Below, in pieces: positions 11,384 to 21,743 of a DNA stretch of 64,000 nt. Source of the stretch: Fagopyrum homotropicum. Its lineage: Eukaryota; Streptophyta; Magnoliopsida; Caryophyllales; Polygonaceae. Each line of letters begins with the position of its first letter. The first letter of the stretch is position 1. The position numbers and the translations under genes were made by a program. The stretch spans positions 155,358,409 to 155,422,408 of the forward strand of contig BSWB01000002.1 in assembly GCA_033239125.1 (NCBI GenBank), given 5' to 3'. The notes under the pieces were generated by a model. The model worked only from the letters and a program-made list of their open reading frames with translations, was not told where the DNA came from and made no database searches.

Positions 11384-13648
11384 TGTACAGATATATTTAC
11401 AATGTATAAATAGAATATAATTTATCTTAAAGTTTGGCCACAATATGTACAGCACCAAGCTCATTGGTAATCATCCATCTCCACCGCAAATCACCGTGTT
11501 AGATTTTTTCACGATACTTCATAATGATCATCAAATCCATAAAAGTCCTAAAGCTGTATATTCTTTCTTCATGTAAGATTAATCCTCATGTTTTTACCAA
11601 AAAGAGTTAATAAAGTTACTCACGGTAAATTTCGTTTTTATGATGGTAAAAGGTTGATAACTACAACATTATTTATAACTAGATAATCAGTCGAGCTATA
11701 TATTTGTCAAAGAGAGGTTATTGCCAAGTGTCTGTGGAGATAATTGAAGAAAGAAGCTATGTACTTAACAAATCAGGTTTCCAACAAATAATTGAGTTGA
11801 TCCATGTTTTGTCAAAGTTTAAAGGGGTAGAACGAGATCGTGTGTATATGAACGCACATGTATGTTAGATCCAAACTCATCACATAAATTCGGTGAGGTT
11901 TCGTTTTAAAACCAATCGACAATAGAAGGAGGCGTTAACAAACGTTATATACTAGGCTCGGAATGACCCCACCTTCGATGTGAGAACTTATTATCTCCGA
12001 CAAAGTACAAGATGAAATGTCAAAGAATCAATATTGATGAAGAGCAACGAGAAGATGTTAGCCGAAACACTGCAAAATAAAGTTCTCATGACCAACGATG
12101 AAAATCTAAAATTTGGACTCTTTTAAATCTTCAGATTTCGATCACCTATTCACAACTCAACCGAACAAATAAATTCAACCCTTCATTCAATGGGTGCATC
12201 AAAACCCAAGACGTGCTCTCAAGCATACATATCATGGATCAAAAAAATCTGTTGAAAACAAGAACTTTGCTAATGCACTCCTCAAATAACGACAATCGCA
12301 AAGTGTTTATTTTTGTGTAAAATAAAACAAAAAATGATGACAATATACTTATCCTAATTTGATCCGATAGTTTATAATATGATCTGTTTGTTAGGATTTG
12401 TTCTAACAAATTTGCAATTAAAATTGTGGAATTGATCTAATAATTAAAAGCAAAAAAAGAATGAAAGCGTGATGGATTTGTTGCATAAAAGCTTACATAT
12501 GCTTTACCTGCTGCTTGGCTTTGCTTTACTTTGCTTCTCCTAATGGGATTATTGGATGCTATCTTTTTGTACCTATTTGCATGTTTTCCACTTGCTCCTT
12601 ACTTTTCTACAATTACATTCTCCTTCTACTTGACAAATCTAGTAACCAACTACTAAACTAACTTCACTTATTTATTCATTTTATATAAAAATTAAAGTCA
12701 TGAATCGAATTAACTACAATAGGCTGGTAACTATCAAAATTAGTCTTTATCGTCTTTTAGTGTGCAAAGATCAAGATTGTGTTCAATTCATCAAAGAGAC
12801 GTTCTTACAGTTGCAACAAGCATGAGTTAAACTCATTAGGTACTTAGAACATTGAGATATACAAAACCAAAGAAGTTATTATAGTTAGGAACCCTCGAGG
12901 CAAATGTAAACGTTTGTCTTCAAATCAAGTTCAAATTTTAAAAGGTCCAATAGAATATATATTTCTGGGTCTGTTCCTTTCCAATATCCTGATATTGGAT
13001 ATTGATATCACATATCCGATATCCATATTTTGTAATTGAGTATATGAGAATTAAAGTGTTATACCAGATATCAATATTTTACTTTTTTTTTTTTAATCGA
13101 TTTTGATATTTTTAAAAATTGACAGATATCATGTTCTTTTTCTCTCACGTCTTCCTCTCACCTCTCCCTCCCAAGTCTCCCTCTTCTCATATACCTCGCC
13201 ATCTTATCAAACACAAGTATCAGATATCACATACCAATCCTACACATATATCCCTAATATCGATATCAATACCGATATTTGATATACTCTTACGAGGATA
13301 TATATTCCTTTCAAAGCAAACACCACTCTTCATATATGAACACGGATTAATTTTCCCATAAATAAGGTTGAGATCGTAAAAGATCAATAGGGTGAATTCA
13401 ATTCATATACAAAATTACAAACTAAATACTTATTATGGTCAATCCATGACTACACATATCATATGAGTAGGCACTAGTGTTCCAAAAAAAAAAAAAGAGA
13501 AATTACAATAAATGTAATGATGAAAGAAAAGCTTATCTATTTATACCACTTGTATTACATACGTAGCCCAAACTGAGTCGGCAAAGGCAAGTATATATGC
13601 CAACAAATGGATATATACAACCTTATGTTTTATGACTGGTAATGCATA
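11384..13648. other. Intergenic DNA, no gene seen
   Basis: No convincing gene. Bases 11,870-11,960 share a block with 29,540-29,625 (CATCACATAA, GGTGAGG/ATGAGG, TATATACTAG/CATATACTAG), an unnamed dispersed repeat. Bases 12,975-13,300 are unusually rich in GATATC/GATATT words. An open frame at 13,119-13,361 lies in this tract and shows no domain. Confidence 0.5.
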
Positions 13649-14008
13649 TCTTATATCTAGTAAATCAGAAGCCTCTATTGTCACGTGTTAACCTCATATT
13701 TTTTTTAAAGCCTAACAAATTATTTTTAAAAGTGATTTTTAAATGTTAATATAAATTAAAAATTAATTTCTAAAATTTTTAAAAATATTTAATTTTTATA
13801 AAAATAGTTCTTAACTTTTACGGTTTTTTTTACCAACAAGTATATCTTAACAAATCAATTTAAAAATATAATTAATTAGAAGAGATAAATAGAATTAAAA
13901 ATCATAATAATGATTATAATTTTTTTTTATCCGGATTTTGATTTTACAAAAAATATATATATAAATTTTTAAGTATTAAATATTTATTAAAACTCGGTAA
14001 TATACTAG
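13649..14008 (+). mobile_element. Short degenerate Helitron-like copy
   Basis: It starts A|TC followed by TTATATCTAGTAAATCAGAAGCC and a CACGTGTTAACCTCATA block, parallel to the 7962 element. It ends at ATACTAG|T (14,005-14,008), as that element does, but the 3' hairpin is not preserved. It is probably a deleted, old family member. Confidence 0.4.
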
Positions 14009-16209
14009 TTTCAAGTATGAAAATGTTCTCAAAGAAATTACAATAAATATGATGTTTTTAAATTCTTTTAAAATATAATCACTTCTACTTTTGGTGCATT
14101 TTCTTAGGCTTTAGAGTTATTGATGTTTATTTGGTGGGATTTCTTAGATATTAATTAATCTTAAAGGTCTCATATAAAAAGGACAATTACTAAATTATCG
14201 CTCAAGTAAAGTCACCCCCTTACATTGCAAAATCAAAGGTGCCGCTAAATTCATAAAATTTTTTTTTTTACAATTGCACGAATCTTTGCTTCTTTTTTTT
14301 TTTTCTAAAGTCCTTTTAATCCAAAAATCGAACGAAAACCTTTGTACCATATTTTGAATCGTTGATAGCCCAAGCGAAATTATTCGTACATAATATCCCC
14401 GAAAATTAATCCAAATTTTCTACATGGTATTAACTTCTGGAGTATTTACTCAAATTACAAATTATCTTCTAAAAGGTTTATATTTTTATAACAAGAAATA
14501 CGCTATTATCATAATTAGTTTAGTGTTTGAACCTTGTGCGGATTTTATTGAAATGAAATATATATATATATATATATACCGACTGATATTAATCTATTAA
14601 ATTAACAATATAAAAAGTTTAACATCTTTTAAAAAAGTTATGTAACAATATGTACATTTTAGAAGAAATAAAATAGTCATTTTCAATTTCCGTTAGGTTT
14701 GTGTATCTTTTAATTTTTACCACTTTCATTAAATTGAAGTTGGAAGATAAGAAATTTGGTTAGGGGTACATTTATTAAACATATTTATACCATGAGCATA
14801 GTTACCAGAGATAAATCTCAAAAAGTCTAGTTACCTAATTTGACCAAATTTTACTATAGAATAATTTTTACATTTTTTTTACATCCAAAGTAATTCTCAT
14901 GTAAAATTAATTCTTTTTCTTTTCTATAACTTTTCATTCCACAATATAGATAATTTTTTATTTTTGATTTTTATATCTGCTATTAATATGGATTTAATTT
15001 TCTTCAAATAAACATGATTTATGATTTAGTGAAAAATTCAATTATAAATCGAGTCGTTGACCGGATCAACCTACTTTTCCTTGAAAACATATCTACTTTT
15101 GATTCCATGATGTTTTTTGTGTATTTCTTTTTCTTTCGTCGGGGTTCTTCATGACGATTAGTCCGCGTGCCGATCTTTCTCGGCATTTCGTTCCACTAGA
15201 CGGCGTGATGTCTAGTGTTTCGAATTGCTTTCATTTATCAAAAAAAAAAGTAAAAAACTATAATGTTTATTTTATTTAAAAACTTAACTAAATATTAAAA
15301 AAATTCAAGTATAAATAACTTATTAGAATTAAAAAAAATTAAAGCGAAAATCTAATTATTCTATTGAAATCCAATGATAAAATATATTTCTTATTCGGGA
15401 AAAGTGAAAGACAAAATAAATAACAAATTTTTTTAATATCTATATATTTTTATTGAAACAGGTGACGTTGATGGTGACGTAACGGACTCACAATTTTTCT
15501 CGAAATATTTTTTTACTAAATCACTAGGTAAGTCAATAAATTTTTTTTACTAAAATTAGATTCTATTAAATACTTTCGTTTGTTGTCCTTGTAACGTAAA
15601 GATTTGATCAATAGTAATTTTTCTGGAGAAACTCTATGTTAGTAAAATATGTGGGCTAATCACAAAAATAAAACGTGCCAGATAAGCTATTTTCTAATGT
15701 AAAAAATTACGGAGAAGCTCTATTGTAATCTCGTATTTCTTTGCGCTATATATATGGATCACCTAATTATGGTGGATTCATCAATCTCTCGCGTTCCTAT
15801 AAACAATCCTTTCGTTATTCCAGGTAACAATCAATCACTTTATCTTGGAAAATAAAATTTTCATTGTTGATTTTAAAGGGTTTAACACAATCAAGCATCG
15901 GTGATAGATTAGTAGTTTTGTGTTATCAGTTCATTTCGTATATCTTTATATCGAACCTATTATATACGTTGACGGTATTAATTTGTTTATATCATTAACA
16001 TACTCAACTTTCAAATCATTTATTAACAGATACCCATAAAAAACACGGGTTATGAACTAGTCTAGTCTAATTTTAGGTTTTTTAATAAAAAATTTAAATT
16101 TAACAGTGTTTTTTATTCAAAAAAATTATATATAAATGGAGAAATTTCTGTAAATCAAATTTCTTAATCCATGTGTCCCTCAAATACATATCCAATTATG
16201 GACGTAAAA
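14009..16209. other. Intergenic DNA with one MULE-like end
   Basis: Bases 14,690-14,860 resemble the right arm of the Pack-MULE at 2473-3417 (ACCACTTTCATTAAAT, GGGGTACA, AAAAAGTCTAGT in the same order). No left end was found, so this is a solitary or decayed end. Bases 15,120-15,250 end in a 10-base A run and could be a short retroposed tail. An ATG at 15,752 after a TATATATA box opens a 36-codon frame containing a possible splice donor at 15,822; too little to call a gene. Confidence 0.4.
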
Positions 16210-16630
16210 AAAATTGTATATGAACCGAACTCCATAGCTCGCTTCACGTAACAATTTTATCGTTATTTAAATTGAATGAATTGAGTTTTGACATATTTAT
16301 GTTCCACTCATTAATAAAACAAGTGTAACCAAACATTTTCAAATTTTAATTGAACTGTTTCTATTCAGGTTATTCAAAAAGAGTTAAAATTGATTTACAA
16401 ACACACCCCCAAGAAAAATTTGTATATGAACCGAACTCCGTTAGCTCGCTTCACGTAACAATATTATCGTTATTTAAATTGAATAAATTGAGTTTGGACA
16501 TGTTTATGTTCCACTCATTTATAAAACAAGTGTAACCAAACATTTTCAAAATTTTAACTGAACTGTTTATATTCAGGTTATTCAAAAAGAGTTTTAATTA
16601 TCCATCAACTTCTCGCCAGATAATTGGGTC
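16210..16630 (+). repeat. 206-bp tandem duplication
   Basis: The block opening TATATGAACCGAACTCC at 16,217 recurs at 16,423 (period 206) with few substitutions, running through ACAAGTGTAACCAAACATTTTC to a TTATTCAAAAAGAGTT end. The second copy continues at 17,961-17,995 after the LINE inserted into it (GATTTACACACCCC against GATTTACAAACACACCCC of copy 1). Confidence 0.8.
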
Positions 16631-17960
16631 ATAGCGACCCCCCTAATCAAATTAGTACAAAACATTAATCTAATCAATACTCAGATTAAAGTCAGTCACT
16701 TCATCAAATCAAATAATGAGACACTACTAAAGTTGAAAATGAGCTACAAACATTATTAGCCCAACAATTAGGAAAAAAAATCATGGAAATAATCATCCCA
16801 ACAAATGAAATACAAGACAGGTTATACTAGAGAAGCAGTTCGAACAACTGGTTCTCCACAAAAGCAGCCTAAAAAATGATAGAAAAGGAGTTTGGATGAC
16901 TTCCTGAATATTCTTGCGATTGGATTTGGAAATCAAACACTCAACCAAAAATTAAAAACTTTATTTGAAAAATCTCAAGAAACGGTATCCCAACTAAAGC
17001 AAAACTTAACGAAAGAAGAATTGTAGTTCCAAAAAACTGCGAATTTTGTAATCATTAACTCGAGGTTCTTGTACATCTTCTTATTGATTGTCCCTATAAC
17101 AAATATATAATCACAAAATTTGACTTAAATATCATCACCAATCTCAATACCGTTGACACTAGAAAACAAAAAACCTCACGAACTCTTGTTGGAAATACAA
17201 AATAAGATCGGACTTTCTAATTTATCCCGACTTGCAACCATATGGTGGAGTATTTGGTTATTTAGAAATAAAATCATATTTAACAACGATGCAATCGGAT
17301 CGGATCATAACATCCTAAATTTTATTAAAAACCTAGTTCAAAATTGGAAAAATCATAAGACCGAGGATGATGACTACAATTTTAAACATATTTAAAAGAA
17401 CAACTTACCCAACACAAGAAAGAAAAATAATATTAAATGGAATAAACCCAAACATGGGTTCCACAAACTCAACTTTGATGGATCAAAACTCGATTCGAGA
17501 ATAACCCCCGTTGGTTTTGTTATACGAAATCATTATGATGATGTTATTAGCTTGGGGACTAAGAAAAATAACTTTAACTCGGTAATTAAAGCAGAAGCCT
17601 TCGCGCTGAAAGTTGAACTAAAAGAAGTTATAAGACTAAATATAAAAAAGATCGAAATTGAGGGTGATAACCTTTGTGTTATCAAGACACTCAAAGATCT
17701 TTGGAGTTGTCCGTGGGAGATCAAGATGATCATATCCAACTCCATAATGAATCTTCGCTTCTTTGAGGAGGTCCAAGTCAGACATGTGTTCAGAGAAATC
17801 AATTGTGTTGTTGACCGATTGACCCATTTGGGAATTTTGAACCCCAACACACCATTTTTCGACGACCCCAAACTTAGTGTTTTCATCCAAAGAATGTTTT
17901 AGGATGAACTACCTCTAGAAGGTAGTTTCTCCTCCTAACCTCTTTCCGTTTTAAAAAATA
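16600..17960 (+). mobile_element. 5'-truncated L1 LINE with RNase H domain
   Basis: The insert is bounded by a perfect 16-bp target duplication AAAAAGAGTTTTAATT (16,584-16,599 and 17,961-17,976) and ends in an A-rich tail. In broken + strand frames it encodes the 3' part of plant L1 ORF2. A zinc-binding segment comes first (PKIKNFIWK-like text near 16,940, then CEFCNH and HLLIDCPYN near 17,045-17,100). A tryptophan-rich linker follows (17,205-17,390), then an RVT_3-type RNase H (LNFDGSK near 17,470, AEAFALK at ~17,593, IEGDN at ~17,657, HVFREIN near 17,785). Frameshifts and stops make it a dead copy. Confidence 0.85.
17552..17902 (+). pseudogene. RNase H (RVT_3) fragment of the LINE
   Basis: This is the longest open piece of the LINE, 116 codons from the middle to the end of an RNase H-like domain. 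It includes AEAFALK (second acidic residue of the active site), EGDN (acidic residue after a beta strand) and the HVFREIN-CVVD helix typical of plant LINE RNase H. The first catalytic aspartate (FDGS) lies upstream in an earlier frame near 17,478. Usual domain length is ~120 residues. Confidence 0.75.
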
Positions 17961-17995
17961 AAAAAGAGTTTTAATTGATTTACACACCCCTCCCC

Positions 17996-18461
17996 CTTCT
18001 TTTGATAGAGAACTATTGTGAGTTATAAAATAGGAAATCAATCCGTTAACTTTTGAATTTTTGGATTATTTTTTTTATCTCTATTTTTTTATTATTTAGA
18101 AATCCACACAAACAATCTTTTTTTTAGATATTCATAAAAAATCAAATTTTTTTTCATAATTTCCTTTAAATGAATTGTAGTACCATAAATATCATAATAG
18201 TATAGATGTACCACCATCAATTGTCCCGTCACCAACTATGATTTGATCAACTATATTGTTAATAAATGTATTGCAATAGATGTAATGTCTATGATTGTAT
18301 TGTCATCAATTGTATTAGAACCAACTATGTTGTCACCGACTTTGTTTTCATCAATTGTAATGTCACTAAATGTGTTGCTACAAACTGCATTGTTATTTGT
18401 CATCAATTATATTACCAGTTGTTGTGTTGTCACCAATTGTATTGTCATTTACCCGTATTGT
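17996..18461. repeat. Degenerate ATTGT/ACTAA repeat tract
   Basis: From about 18,210 the sequence is built of loosely repeated TATTGTCACCAA-like words, continuing after the next LINE at 19,930-19,985 (ATTGTACTATCACTAATATTGTCATTAATT). It gives open frames on several phases with Cys/Val/Ile-rich nonsense peptides. No gene. Confidence 0.65.
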
Positions 18462-18477
18462 TACTAACATTGATCGT

Positions 18478-19929
18478 ATCCAGAGAAGCTATGTCGTCAT
18501 TAGGAGATGACAATACAATCCACTTCTAGATGGATAGATGGCTCACGACAGATCCTTTAAGCACTACAGCCCTGTATACCCTGGACCCTGCAGAAGCCTC
18601 TCTTAAGGTGAGTCATTATTGGTTTGCAGAGGAGGGTTGGGGCTGACAGTTGTTGGGAGGTAAACTTCCTTTGACGATCATCCTAAGACTTGCTTCGGTC
18701 TGCCCAATGGCTGCTTTTGTTGATCCCAACGTGAACAGTCAACAACACCAACAGAAGGACGATCTCATCTGGGCTTTCTCTCACGATGGGAATGACAATA
18801 TAGCGTCGGCATATAGACTACTATCAAATTCCGATGATCTTCATTTACAAGGCGATCTCATATACAAACAAATCTAGACGCTCAGAGTTCAAGAGCGCGT
18901 TAAAACGTTTCTCTGGAAACTCATGAAAGGAGGTGTCTTGTGCAACCATGAGAGAAAGCGCAGACATATCACAACAGAGGATGTTTGTGCATGTTGCATT
19001 CGGAATCCGGAAACTCTCATGCATTTATTCAGATTTTGTTCAAAAACTAATGAGATTAGGAGATCTCTTCAAGCATACCGGTGTGACATCAATTTTTCAA
19101 ATCCTCGTTTGCATTGTGGTTGCGAGGTAACATCTCTTCTAAAACCCCTTTTAAAAATTTGTGTATGTGAATGAGTTATTTACAGTTAACGTGTGGTGAA
19201 TCTGGAAGTGGAGAAATGAGAAAATCTTCAGGAATATGAGTCCCAATGATGATAGAAGTTGACTCGTCCAAGCCAAATCAAAGGAGTATCTTGATGTCTG
19301 GAGTAAGAGAGATAGGAACAAGAGGAACCGGAAGGAGAGATTAATCAATGTTACTTGGAGTGCACCATCGGAAGGCATCGTTAAAGTCAACACCGATGGA
19401 GCTAAGTCCAGAGATGGTAACTGCTCTAAAGCGGGTGTCATTAGGAATAATGCGGGAGAGTGGTTGATTGGATTTGGTGTCAACCTAGGAATATGCTCAG
19501 TCCCCGTGACTGAGTTGTGGGGTTTGGTGCATGGTCTCAAAATTGCTTGGGAGTTGGGTTACCGATCAGTTGTCTTTGAAACGGAATCTCAACTGGTGAT
19601 TGATCTCCTCAAGAAGGACATCGCTCCTCATCACCCTCTTGCAAGTCTAGTACATACGTGCCATGACTTCATGAAAAGAAACTAGGAAAATCCAATTTTG
19701 ATATGCCTACCGCAAGGCGAATAGAGTTGCGGACTATATTGCTAACTTAGTTTTAAACTTTCCTATTGGATTAAATGTAATGTGTGACCCGCTAGAGGGT
19801 GTAGCTGATCTTTTACTCGATGATGGGTTTCGGACTATCCCCGTGTGATTACTATTTAGCCTTCTTTCATTTAATAAAAGTGTGTCCAAATACGCCGGAG
19901 ACCACTGACTTTCCTTTCCAACAAAAAAA
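18478..19929 (+). mobile_element. 5'-truncated L1 LINE with zinc-binding and RNase H domains
   Basis: The flanks ACTAACATTGATCGTA (18,462-18,477) and ACTAACATTAATTGTA (19,930-19,945) match at 14 of 16 positions and are read as an aged target duplication. The 3' end has an A run. The coding order is: ORF2 tail (18,650-18,877), zinc-binding region (KTFLWKLM near 18,910, CACCIRNPET and HLFRFC near 18,985-19,040), then RNase H (VNTDGA near 19,390, ELWGLVHGLK near 19,516, FETESQL near 19,575, ANRVADYIANL near 19,720). Stops at 18,875 and 19,683 break it. Confidence 0.85.
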
Positions 19930-20190
19930 ACTAACATTAATTGTACTATCACTAATATTGTCATTAATTCTATTATCTATAAAAAAATATAATTTTTTCT
20001 ACAAAATTGAATTCTTTAAATTGAAAAAAGGAGAGTTCAGACTTGTTCAAACATTTTTATTATTTAGAGGTTAAAAAAGTCTATAAATTGGAGATCAAAT
20101 TTGTAATATCATCATATAAATAAACTAATTAAAATATTAATCTTTTTCTAGCCGAGGAATCGAAATAACTCTAACATGATGAGCCTAATT

Positions 20191-20659
20191 AAGATGGCCA
20201 AATTTGCTAAGTAAGCTTTTTTATATATATTTTGCTCTAATAATTAGGCCTATGACATAAACCTATTTAGTAAATGTCCACCTAGTTTTTTTTATTGTCC
20301 AAAGTTTCTGATTTCCCAAACCCTAGTCTCCTCATGTTCATCATCGAGACCGTCGGGGATAGGAACCACCGCCTTAGTCTTCCTCAGTTCTCTCTCCATC
20401 GCCTTGTTTTGGGTTCTTCACCGGAGATCGGATCTGCCACGCCACCGGAAGGAGCACCACGCCGCCAAACTCGCACCACCTGCCTTGACCCCTGCCTTCG
20501 CTCGCCGGAGCCTTTACAACCGCCACCAAGGAACAACTTCCCTTGTATTTCTCCTCGCCACTGCCTTCACTTTGGGTTAAACTCAAGCTTTTGACTTTTA
20601 TACCATAAATAGGTTTATTGTATTTTTGTCAAGCGAAAGGTACCATATATGGCCATCTT
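20191..20659. mobile_element. Second terminal-repeat element carrying a gene-like fragment
   Basis: The left end AAGATGGCCAAATTTG mirrors the right end (reading inward AAAGATGGCCATATATGG). Inside each end a CATAAACCTATTTA/ATAAACCTATTTA word is also inverted. The left arm resembles the Pack-MULE end at 2473 (CAATTTTGGTAAGTAGGC against CAAATTTGCTAAGTAAGC). The interior is GC-rich. A 9-bp target duplication was not found, so the borders are provisional. Confidence 0.5.
20295..20594 (+). pseudogene. Gene-like GC-rich fragment, unidentified
   Basis: A 99-codon open frame of typical dicot 5'-exon composition follows a CCCAAACCCTAG leader word. Pro, Arg and Ser codons dominate, with no domain recognised. 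It lies wholly inside the terminal-repeat element and is probably a captured 5' gene end. The antisense frame is also open, so the reading direction rests only on the leader-like sequence. Confidence 0.35.
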
Positions 20660-20897
20660 TGGAGGTCTTGAAATGATCCTCTGACCACAATACACGAAAG
20701 TTCACATCAAATTTTCCCTTTGTAAGAGATATTGCTTCTTGTAATGGAGGAATGAGGGTACTGTAAGAAACATTAGCGAGATTGCTATTCGTACCACATG
20801 AAATGAACTTGTTGCTACGATTACACATTGCGTACGCACAATCGAGGTATGAATAACATGTTTCATGTGGTACGAATAACAATCTCGCTAATATTTC
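20598..20897 (-). pseudogene. Unidentified Cys-containing fragment with an inverted repeat
   Basis: A 94-codon - strand frame (20,882 to 20,598) has five cysteines in its first half (CYS, CAYAMC, ISCG), vaguely like an extracellular receptor-kinase domain; I cannot assign it. Bases ~20,770-20,806 and ~20,860-20,897 are inverted copies of each other (ATTAGCGAGATTGCTATTCG and its near-complement), so part of the frame is repeat-derived. Confidence 0.3.
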
Positions 20898-21570
20898 GTT
20901 ATTTTTTAAATAGAGTGATTAATTATTGTTACCTAAAAAGTAGAGAGATATACAAAAAAAACACGGATCTAAATAAATAAAATATTAAGACTAAGATATC
21001 AACGATCGATGACAGTTGCAATCAAATTTACGTAACTTTTGACCCAAAGTGTTTGCGATCCTCAGGGAGATTCATCAAACAACTCCACCAAGCTGGCGTA
21101 GGATGAATTTTCTTAGTTTTAATCGACTTTATCTTCTTAAAGAACAAAAATAAAAAAATAAATCATTCATTTCCTTTCGGTGTATAAGCTACCATAGTAA
21201 AAAAACAATTCTAATATATTTATTAAATAAAATCAACGAAAAAAGAAACAAAAGTTGAGATATTGCATGAAATCACCAAAGGAAAATAGTAGAAAGAAAA
21301 AAAAGCAACGAAAGTGACATAAAATTCAACGAATTCAATAGGGAATGATACTTTACCTAATCAAATAGCACTGCAGAAGATTAATAGTGTAACTTATTGG
21401 CTAATTAAAGAAGTAATATTTAAAGTTATTAATTAATACACAAGTTTGGCCATTGGTGAAGCTGTAAGCTTTATTTCTCCTTTGCCCATTTCACAGTTCA
21501 CACAAACCCGCCTTTTTCCTCCATCACTTCTCTTCCATTCCATGTGACTTTCTCATCTCTATCAGCTTTT
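20898..21570. other. Intergenic DNA and upstream region of the next gene
   Basis: No gene. The stretch is AT-rich up to ~21,470, then CT-rich just before the TATA box of the membrane protein gene. Confidence 0.5.
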
Positions 21571-21577
21571 CACTGTT

Positions 21578-21585
21578 TATAAAAA
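21578..21585 (+). promoter_or_regulatory. TATA box of the five-pass membrane protein gene
   Basis: TATAAAAA lies 166 bp upstream of the inferred start codon, behind a pyrimidine-rich stretch. The spacing allows a transcript start near 21,610 with a ~130-base leader. Inferred from sequence only. Confidence 0.5.
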
Positions 21586-21743
21586 GGCCCTCAAGGATAA
21601 TACCTCAACGAGATCTTTTCCTCTTAACTACTATAATCCCATTGTATGATATCACCATTTTGTTGTTGAAAGAGCAAAATTGGCTCAGATGCGCAGAAAT
21701 TGTGTGATTAAGTGTATTGAAGAAGAAGAAAGACGAGGCTCTG

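Noticed and set aside
18243..18529. Cys/Val/Ile-rich frames as a small secreted protein
   Set aside because: The tract is a degenerate ATTGT-word repeat that is open in more than one phase and is cut by a LINE.
20182..20668. 9-bp target duplication for the 20.2-kb element
   Set aside because: The flanking nonamers on the two sides do not match for either plausible terminus choice.
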